A stretch of 64,000 nucleotides of DNA from Heterodera schachtii (taxonomy: Eukaryota > Nematoda > Chromadorea > Rhabditida > Heteroderidae), in assembly GCA_023374025.1 (NCBI GenBank), contig SIJG01000058.1:379005-443004 (forward strand). The letters are read 5' to 3'. Below, in pieces: positions 20,634-28,820 of the stretch. Position 1 is the first letter of the stretch; each line of letters opens with the position of its first letter. A program made the position numbers and the translations under genes. Below the pieces are notes generated by a model. It did no database searches. It was not told where the DNA came from and saw only the letters and a program-made list of their open reading frames with translations.

Positions 20634-22522
20634 ATGGCACCGTCCGTCAAAAAGAAAAAGTTTTCTTCCGACAACCGTCAGCTTATTTGTAAAAATAAAC
20701 CGCAACCGTTGGGTTCATTTGTCACATCAATTGGAAAACGGCGAAGTGTTCGAGTGGCAAAGAAAATGAATCGGATTTTGAGGAAAATGTGAGAATTTTT
20801 TTTTTGGTAATATGCAGCCCCCCCTCCGATTTTTCGAAAAAAAATTTTTTTTTTTTGTTTCAAAGTTATAAACATGTTTTACGGGGTTTTAGGGGTCGCT
20901 AATCATGAATCCGTCACCCATTTAGACCAGAATTCAAACAAAAAGTCGAAGTCGAAAACTAAAAATTTTCGGTTTTCAGATTTTCAGTCTAAACTTAAAT
21001 TTGTCATTTTAAGACCGCGTTCAAGTTATTTTTCCCCCCATTTCAGTTGGATTTGTAATTACGTGTGGATGGACATTCTTCCGTCTTTTGACCATGCCCA
21101 ACTTGGCCTCAAAATGGCATTGCTTTCCGACCGTTTCAATGCTTTGGTTGACGCACATTTTGATGGCAAAACGGAATTTACGCTTTGGAAAACAACAAAA
21201 ATTCGAAAGCAAATTGGAGTGCCGAAATCGGTGTTGACAAATTATACCAATTCTCTGCAATTTCCATTGGCCGACCATCCGTTGCCCAACAAAATTCGTT
21301 TTAAGGACCTTCAAATTGAGTAATTCAAAATTCAGAGAATTTTTCACTGATCAAAGCATTCAACATTTTTTCAGGTACATCGATCACTCTGTCATCGCAT
21401 TTCTCCGTTCCAAGCAACAAATTTTCGACAGAACTGGCACCAATTTTCGTCTGACGATTCCGTTTTCACACATAAATTTTGTCAAGCAGCGGATTTGGAA
21501 GGTTTTTGTCCGTGAATTGTGGCCCATTTTTGTGCCAAACATTCGCCATTTGGACATTTCTGCTGATTATTTGATCACATTGCGTCGTCTTACATCGCCA
21601 ACAATTCTCACCGATCTCAATCAGTTGAACTCAATCGATTGCAATCGTTTCTATCCCGCTTTGATCGCTGATGATGGGCCCAATGCAACTGCTGGCCAAG
21701 CGTTGTCCAAATGGTTGCACACGCCGAGAAAAGACGGGCAGCCCAAGCGATTGTACTGCAGAGGTTGCGATTATGCATGGATGAGTGTTGGATGGGTCGT
21801 CAAGTTCAAGGAGGTCAAAAGGACTATCATTTTTTAATACCTACCTATTTTTTCCAATTGTTTCAGGCATTTCTCCGTGCCACCACTTATGTCAACTACG
21901 AAATTCGTCTTGAACTTTACAAGACAATGAAACTTAAGCCATTTGAATCGGTGAATGAACGGACTAATGAACAGATGACATTGGTGAAAGAAGGCAAGCG
22001 TAAAGCCAATGTTGTTTTGCTGTTGGAGCGATGCAAAATTGGGGGAATTGCGGCGACGGTTCAGTGGGAGGACGAAAATTTGAACAATGCCCATTTTACG
22101 TTTTATGAAGCTTCTTGCATTGGGTGAGAGAGTGAAGAAAGTAGCTTTTGTTTGGGCTCTATTACAGTTTATAGGACCATAAAATAATTTGACCCAACTT
22201 TAATTTATGGCCAAATGTTTAGAAAACCAATTTTTGTGAAATTTTCTGGCCATAATTTTTTTTGAAATTTTGCAGACGAACAGAGGAATCTTGGGGTTAT
22301 CGAGTGATAGATATCAAGATTGTTTAATTTGGATGTTTATAGAAAAAGTTATTGGTACATTAAAATTGCCAAATTATTTTATGGCCGTGTGAACTGCAAT
22401 AGAACCCCCTTGTGCTTTAATTGATGTCTCTCACATTAATTTTTCACATTTCATTTAGACGATTGTATGAACGCAAAGGTCGTCCAAAAATGAGTGCCGG
22501 GGCCCAGCGGAAGAAAAATTGA
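20634..22522 (+). CDS. Type A F-box-like protein with long basic N-terminus, intact
   Basis: Exons 20634-20788, 21047-21319, 21375-21813, 21867-22123, 22459-22522 sum to 396 codons (395 residues). The first exon is unlike other type A genes: 51 residues, starting MAPSVKKKKFSSDNRQLICK and containing GKRRSVRVAKKMNRILRK, so a nuclear localisation signal is plausible. The F-box follows directly (WICNYVWMDILPSFDHAQLG). Exon 3 has YIDHSVIAFLRSKQQIFDRT and exon 4 FLRATTYVNYEI and FESVNERTNEQMTL. The last exon, 336 bp away, gives RLYERKGRPKMSAGAQRKKN, replacing the usual acidic tail with a basic one. Intron 1 (258 bp) and intron 4 hold dispersed-repeat sequence. This is a clearly diverged member. Confidence 0.83.
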
Positions 22523-22725
22523 ATGAATTATTGGTAAATGGCAAATGATTGATCATTAGGAATTTAAATTGATCTGCTGATATATAATTGCTCCTCACAT
22601 TTATGTATTGTTGCTTCTTTCGTTTGAATACATTTAATTTGTTTGTTTATTGAAAATATTTAAATCTAATTGTTCCTTTTTAGCATTTTGGTTTGAAACC
22701 AGCAGTTTAGGACATGAGTTATAAC

Positions 22726-22893
22726 TAGAGATCGACATTTTGAAAAAAGCCTGGACCTGGATTACATGTTGGACCTGGACCTTGATTTCCTGGACAAAAA
22801 CCCAGGTCCAGGAAAATCCAGGTTGCCGAAAGATGGCCTGGATCTGGATCCAGGAAAAATCCAGGCCTGGATCCAGGTCCAGGTCGATCTCTA
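22726..22893. mobile_element. hAT-like miniature element
   Basis: Termini TAGAGATCGAC at 22726 and GTCGATCTCTA ending 22893; 8-bp target duplication GTTATAAC at 22718-22725 and 22894-22901. The interior is mainly imperfect CCTGGACCTGGATT repeats in both orientations. No coding potential. Confidence 0.85.
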
Positions 22894-22901
22894 GTTATAA
22901 C

Positions 22902-23057
22902 TAGAGCTGGTCGAGACCGTGACCTGGTACTGAAAATAGCGGGACAGCTAAGTACCATGGTCTCGGTTTTGACCAATTTTTGACCGGGAAATTCCCGGGG
23001 TTTTCCCAGCCAAAAAGTCGCGGTTTTTGTCAAAAACCTCGGTCCCGACCAGCTCTA
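22902..23057. mobile_element. Second hAT-like miniature element, back to back
   Basis: Termini TAGAGCTGGTCGAGACCG at 22902 and CGGTCCCGACCAGCTCTA ending 23057. Its left flank is the shared GTTATAAC (22894-22901); its right flank is GTTAGAAC (23058-23065), one mismatch. It therefore used the duplication of the neighbouring element as its own target, or the two moved together. Confidence 0.82.
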
Positions 23058-23269
23058 GTTAGAACGTAATAAAAATTTGAAAGACACATAATTTCAAGCC
23101 AGGAAAAATTTTTATTAAAAAAACACTTCAAATTTCGACTTTTTCGCAATTTTCATGACTTTTTTGGTAATTGTCTAATCGCGAAGCAACTGACGCCTTT
23201 TTTATTGCGATAATGAGCGATAATTAGAAAACCCCGAAAGTATTTTCCGGTCATTTTGTTGCTACAAAA

Positions 23270-24784
23270 ATGTCTTCAGGAATTCTGTACGTTTGTTATT
23301 TCTTTTTTTTCTAACATTTCACATTTTCTTTCTTTTGCTCCGCGCTTTTGACCCAATTTCGAGTTTAAAATTTGAAAACCAATTTTGAAACTGTAGCTTT
23401 TTGGAAGCTAAAACTACAATTTTGATGCTTTTCCAAATTCATTTTTCAGTTGGGGTGACGTGTGTCTTCTGCTGTTGATCGTCTGTGCCAGCATTCTTTG
23501 GTTCTTTTTTGACCATGTCAAAAAACGACGACGCCTTCGCAAAAAAATGTAAAAATTAAACCAAAAAATTTTTGAAAATTTCAAAAAATTATTCGAATTT
23601 TTCAGCTTTATCTGCAGCGATTGTTGGCTTGAAGTGTTCGATTTCCTTGCGCCTTCCCAACTTGGCCTCCAAATTGCACTGGTCAACCGCCGCTTTGACT
23701 TCTACGTCGACGAACATTTCAAAACGCGCAAATGGGCGTTGAACAAGCAATTGCTAATCACATGGAAAACTTACAGAAATGGCCCCAAGCAAATACATAT
23801 TGTCGATTCCTACAAAGGAAAAGCATTACCAATCCCGCAAAATCCGTTGCCGAACAAAGTCATCGGATTCAGACGCATTACGATCGCGTAAAAATTGAAT
23901 AGATTGGAAATGTTTTATCCGCATTTTCTGCTTTTCAGCTACATCGACCTCAATGTCATCGCATTTATCCGCCATTTTCACCGTTTTTTCGGCATTTGTT
24001 CAACCACTGTGAACATTACCACTGAAAATGTGCGCATTTTGGACTTTATTTTGTTCAACATTTTGCCAATGTTCCGCGATTCAATGCGTTCTCTGTTTTT
24101 GAATGCCAACGCTTTTCGCCGTATGCGCCAATTGGACCCATCAATACTCAGCAAATGTCCATCTCTTTTTGGTGTTAACGTGTTCAATCACGACATTGTG
24201 CCCGCTTTTCCGCCCGATGACAGTGCCATGGCGTCGGATGGTCAAGCGGTGACCAAATGGTTGTTGACGCCCCATCCGAACGGTGTGCCGAAGCTGTTCA
24301 GATGCTCTGTTAATTCAATAGAGGAGGAGCAATGGACTTCAATGATTGGACAATTCAAAACGGTGATTATCCCCTATTTTATTGGGTTTTCTATGATTTT
24401 TTGTCCCATTTTTAGGCATTTTTCAATGCTTCTTCTCCGGCTACTTTTCGCATTCACTTTTTGCTGTCTTCTCCGATTGACTCCGTTGCGCTATTTGATC
24501 TGATCAACGAAGTGACTGAGGAGAAATTGACACTGGAACAATATGGCATAGATGTTATGCTCAGGCGTTGTCCGATTGGATGGGATCAGAGGAAATGGGA
24601 CAATTTGTCGGATGAAATTAATGCTCGAACGAACCCAATTAACATTGTGATCGAAGATGGCGGATACGACGACGGGTGAACAAAACAATTTTAAAATGCT
24701 TTTATGAGTCCAATCGACAATTGAGCAATGTTTTTTTTCAGTCTTCTTCTCGACGCCGCTTCGCCCGCGCCGAGTGATCACTGA
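23270..24784 (+). CDS. Type B membrane-anchored F-box-like protein, intact
   Basis: Exons 23270-23286, 23450-23548, 23606-23887, 23939-24362, 24416-24675, 24742-24784 sum to 375 codons (374 residues). Order: MSSGIL start; predicted helix VCLLLLIVCASILWFFF at about residues 10-27; basic stop-transfer KKRRRLRKK; F-box FICSDCWLEVFDFLAPSQLG (about 39-58) with LVNRRFDFYVDEHF; then YIDLNVIAFIRHFHRFF, FRRMRQLDPSILSKCPSLF, ASDGQAVTKWLLTP, FDLINEVTEEKLTL, RCPIGWDQRKWDNL; tail LLLDAASPAPSDH. By the positive-inside rule the F-box would face the cytosol. The usual type B promoter motif is not visible upstream. Confidence 0.87.
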
Positions 24785-24995
24785 TCAGCAGCAGAAGCAG
24801 AAATGAATGGATTAATCAATTAATTGGTGCGATTATATGACCGAAATGATGTGGACACTTTGCCATTTCAATATTGTATTGTGTCCAATTTGTCTGTTCG
24901 TATTTGACCTTTGCTCTTGCTCGCAAGTGCGCCCATTTCTATTGTATTTTATCTGTATGTGAAATTCATTGTGAGTGAATTAATCGGTGCTGTGT

Positions 24996-26019
24996 CGAAG
25001 TGCAAAAAGTCCGAATGAGTGGTGATCAGAAGGGGCGGGTCATTTCAGTACCGAATAATATTTTAATTAATTAATAATATAACTATTTTAATCTATTAAT
25101 TATATTCGCTGGCCCTATTATAATTTCGATTTATATTTAATATTTCCCAAACAAATTACATTTTTGTGAGAGAAATACAGTGCCCCAAAAAAGTCTTGAC
25201 TCAAACCTGAAAAACTATCTTATAGTTCATTTAAAAACTTGAAATAATTCATGCTTGCATAACTTTTGGTGCTGATCAAAAAAGTCTCTTACAACAACTT
25301 AATCAGATCACTCCTTCTTAGTGAACGGGACACCCAAAATACACTGAAAATCGGGGAATTTTCGAAATCCCTAGGGGGCTGGAAAATTTTTTCTAGAGAA
25401 AATGGGCAAGCCCACTGGAAAGAGCGCAAAATTTGCTACCGAATTGCTTTAGGAATGGTGGTTCTACGATTTGTACATAGAAAGTTATACTTGGTTGAAT
25501 ATTTGATCACCACAAAAATGATCAATTTTTGATCAGTGCCATAACTTTTCGTAGAAGCATCTAAATTAAACAAACTTGGTATCTTTTGATAGCCCTAAGT
25601 GTCCTCTATTTGCTTTTAAGATTTCAAAAAATTTGGTTGTGTTTCAAAAAAGTTGTGGCTTGTAAATTTCAAAAATTGATTTGGTAAACTTTTTTGGGCA
25701 GAATTTTTTTTGAAACTCAACCGAATTTTCTGAAATTTTAAAGGAAAATAAAGGACACTTAGGGCTATCAAATGATATCAAAAATGTTTAATTAGGATGC
25801 TTCTTAAAAAAGTTACGGTGCCTTAAATTTGTCAAATTATTCTATGGTCGTGTCTTTTTTTTTGTGGTCGTGTAAACATAAATAGAGCCAAATATATTTA
25901 TTATTATTAGCTTATTATTCAATATAAATTAAATAATTAATTAATCATTCGAATAACTCTTCCGTACTGAAATGACCCGCCCCTTCCGATCATCACTCAT
26001 TCGGACTTTTTGCACTTCG
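24996..26019. mobile_element. Long inverted-repeat element, about 1 kb
   Basis: CGAAGTGCAAAAAGTCCGAA at 24996 continues as a roughly 56-bp arm to GGGTCATTTCAGTAC, and the complement ends at 26019. The interior includes a foldback repeat copy (25540-25850) and a short open frame (25266-25532) with no recognised domain. No confident target duplication found. Confidence 0.65.
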
Positions 26020-26037
26020 CCCACACTCGGACTTTTT

Positions 26038-26680
26038 GGCAATGGTAAAGTTTTGTGGTTTCTTCGAAAAATAAATTTAAAAATTTAAGAAGCACATTTT
26101 CTAGGCTGAAAAAATGCGCTGATCACGAATCCGAGTTCGGGTTTTGCAAAATCATTGATTTTATCTATGCTTTTTTATCAAGTACTTCATTTTTCAAAAA
26201 AATAGTTTATTTCAAAATTTTATTTCCGGTGAATTTTGGGTTAAAAAATGCGCTGGTCACGAACCTGAACTAGGATTTTTTAAAATCAATGTTTTTGTCT
26301 ACGATTTTTCATCAAATATCACAAAAAATAAATGCAGCCAAGCGGGCTCGAACCCCAGACCCACGTCTTCTATGACCCTTAAGTGATCTAGTAATTAAAT
26401 TTCATAAAATCATAAATAACAAAAAACATGACTTCTCCAGACATTCAATAGCTCATTCGAAAGCTTTTTTAGCTCTACAACATCTCTATGAGTTTTTCAC
26501 GCCCCACTAATTTCTTAAAATTTTGGAAAAAATCAAGTACTTGATAAAAAAAATCATAGATAAAATCAATGATTTTGCAAAACCTGAGCTCTGATTCGTG
26601 ATCAGCGCATTTTTTCGGACTAGAAAATGCGCTTCTTAAAAATTTATTTTTCGAAGAAACCACAAAACTTTACCATTGCC
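26038..26680. mobile_element. Foldback element with 8-9 bp target duplication
   Basis: Arms of about 160-170 bp (26038-26190 and 26527-26680) are inverted copies that share GGCAATGGTAAAGTTTTGTG at the tips. Flanks GACTTTTT(G) at 26030-26037/38 and 26681-26688/89 are direct repeats of 8 or 9 bp depending on one ambiguous G. The loop (about 26330-26400) includes a tRNA-like box B. It sits just outside the element at 24996-26019, whose end sequence GACTTTTTGCACTTCG it interrupts in a second copy. Confidence 0.72.
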
Positions 26681-26699
26681 GACTTTTTGCACTTCGACT

Positions 26700-27033
26700 C
26701 ACCACGAACAGAGCGAAGAATACGATTTGCTTAATTGGCTGTTGCAACGATGCCCAATTGGGGAGACGGCGACGGCGCCAGTTAAGTGGAAAAAACGCGA
26801 AAATTCTGGTGCCAATTTGAACTATATTTCAGATTTGGTCTGCGGTATGACAATTATTCGGGTGCCAATTTGAACAAAATCCTATTTGATTTGTATGATA
26901 GAAATGCTTGCATTGGGTGAGTAGCAAAAGCAATTTTTTTATTTGTCGACAAAATGAAAATAATTTTAGACAATTGTCGCCACTATCAGTGGAAGAAGAA
27001 GAAGAAGAAGCGGATCAGAGCAACGAAAAATAA
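26700..27033 (+). pseudogene. Type A exon 4-5 fragment
   Basis: Exon 4 remnant to 26917: NWLLQRCPIGETATAPVKW and ENSGANLNYI, then a two-base gain (TATATTTCAGA) shifts the frame; the family sequence returns as NYSGANLNKILFDL. Tail exon 26970-27033 encodes QLSPLSVEEEEEEADQSNEK. Exons 1-3 are missing. The same two-base gain occurs at the matching point of the gene at 33617-34954, so these two share a recent ancestor or gene conversion. Confidence 0.65.
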
Positions 27034-27240
27034 TTATATTTGAGAAATGATCGATCTCGCCAATAGAAAATGGATTTTATGCCATCATTTTCTCTTAGAA
27101 ATGCTTTTGTGGATTATTTCGTTGGAATAAAACGTACATTTAATACAGTGTTGTGATTTGCTGTTCTTATTTCCAAGAAATGTTCTGATTTTGGGGTAGT
27201 GGCAAAATTTTGTTTCGATTTCTTAAAATATACTCATAAT

Positions 27241-27482
27241 TAGAGACCGGATTTTTAGGTGCTAAAAACCCCCAAAAAGGCCAAAATAGGTGAGAAAATA
27301 GGTGTTAAAATTGAAAAAAACCAGAATAGGTGCTATTGACCGAAAATCCAGTTTTAAGTAATTTTAGGTGCTAAAAAGTCGCTCTAAATCGAAAATAGTT
27401 CGGAGAAAATGCTATTTTTGGGCTTCTCTCATCATAACTAAGCCGCAAAAAAATAGGTAAAAACCTAAAAATCCGTGCTCTA
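27241..27482. mobile_element. hAT-like miniature element
   Basis: Termini TAGAGACCGGATTTTTAGG at 27241 and CCTAAAAATCCGTGCTCTA ending 27482; perfect 8-bp duplication CTCATAAT at 27233-27240 and 27483-27490. The interior repeats AGGTGCTAAAAA and AATAGGTG. Confidence 0.85.
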
Positions 27483-27490
27483 CTCATAAT

Positions 27491-27986
27491 TTAGAAATTT
27501 TATGGCATAATATCATTTATCAATAAATTTTTAAACTTTGACGCAAATTTTGGTCATTTTTTGATAAAAATCTGTTAAAAAATTAGCCAGTTTAAAAAAA
27601 TAAATTCGGTGGCGCCTACCCGGACGGACCTCCGTCCCCTCATTTAAAAAAAAATTCAATCACACTCCTGATTTAATACCAATTGGAAACTTTATTAATA
27701 AATTAAATTAAAATCACGTGCAGAAAATCAAGTGCTTGATTTTAGCACTTTTCGTCGGTCGTCCAATTTGCTTGATTTACCAAAAGATTTGCAGAAAATT
27801 TTTTGTCCAAAAAAGCAACGAGTGAAAGCAGTTCAAAGAGCAAGCAAACAATTAGGCATCTATCAATCTAATTGATTAGAAAAACGGTACTTTTCCGTTT
27901 TGCGGCCAAAGTTTGTATATATATTTTTCGTACGTCCAAAAGAGCAAACGAAATATCATCCAATCAACAAAAATAATCGGCTGTCT
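27491..27986. other. Intergenic, repeat remnants only
   Basis: A decayed palindromic core (CGGTGGCGCCTACCCGG) lies near 27606. An AATCAAGTGCTTGATTTT palindrome lies near 27726-27743. No supported gene. Confidence 0.35.
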
Positions 27987-28441
27987 CAAATGAAATTTGG
28001 TGCCAATTCTGTCCCAAATTTGCTTGTTGGAACGGATAAATGCGAGAACAGAATGGTCAATGTACCTGAAAAAGGGGGAAAATTGATACAATAATACAAA
28101 TGATTGCAAATTCTGTCTCTTCTGTACAGAAATATTTGAATTACATAATCATAAGGTCCATAAAGCGGATTTTGTTTGGCAACGGATGGTCCGGCATCGG
28201 AAATGCCACAAATTTGTCCTTGATTTGCATAAATAGTTTCGCTTTTGCTCCAATTTTTTCCTCGTCCTCCAGGCCCTTTCGAATTGTAATGTCATTTCAA
28301 ATTGTGAATTCCGTTGTTTTTCCATCAAAATGTTTGTCCACCAAAACATCGAAACGATCGGAAATCAATGCCATTTTGAGTCCGAGTTGGGCATGGTCAA
28401 AAGATGGGAGAATGTCCATCCAAACGTCGCCACAAATCCAA
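27987..28441 (-). pseudogene. Type A pseudogene: F-box exon plus start of exon 3
   Basis: Minus exon 2 (28441-28145) reads WICGDVWMDILPSFDHAQLG, but the conserved ACAATTTGG codon run is ACAATTTGA, a stop. Exon 3 begins at 28065 with YIDHSVLAFIRSNKQIWDRI and loses homology near 27987. No MNRR start exon is found upstream. The gene was originally head-to-head with the + strand gene now starting at 33617, only about 130 bp away before the retrotransposon arrived. Confidence 0.7.
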
Positions 28442-28532
28442 CTGAAACATGGGAAAAATTGGGTAAACGAAAATTTGAATTTTCAAACGAATTCCATTCA
28501 TCCGTTTTCAAATCGCTCACTTTTATTTTTTG

Positions 28533-28558
28533 TATATAAAGACGTCGAAAAGATTCTT
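28533..28558 (+). promoter_or_regulatory. Type A core promoter, separated from its gene
   Basis: TATATAAAG at 28533-28541, then ACGTCGAAAAGATTCTT, which ends at the LTR boundary. The matching continuation (TTCTTTAATGCATAATAC and ATGAATCGACGG) is at 33592-33628. Removing the element and one TTCTT would put TATA 46 bp from ATG, matching the 45-50 bp of intact copies. Confidence 0.8.
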
Positions 28559-28802
28559 TGTTGTGCCGTAGAACAATTTATTTGTCAGTGGAAATTGGTG
28601 AAACAAATAAAAGAAATGTGAAGAGGTCAAATCAATATTTGGGGAACAACAATATTTAAAAGAGGAGACAAAATGTGGAGGAGAAGATGGGAGCAAAAGA
28701 CAGAATGAATTGCATGGGTCAATGGGGGAAAATAAATGTGTGAGGGACTGAAATGGACATTTACAAAATGCCAAAATAATACATTTAAATGTCGTCCCAA
28801 CA
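28559..28802 (-). repeat. 3' LTR of the gypsy element
   Basis: 244 bp, no difference seen from 33348-33591 on reading both copies. Starts TGTTGTGCCGTAG on the + strand and ends GTCGTCCCAACA. Confidence 0.95.
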
Positions 28803-28820
28803 CCTCCCCTTTTAAATTGA

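Noticed and set aside
25266..25532. An 88-codon frame in the 1-kb inverted-repeat element as a transposase
   Set aside because: Too short and without any DDE or zinc-finger signature.
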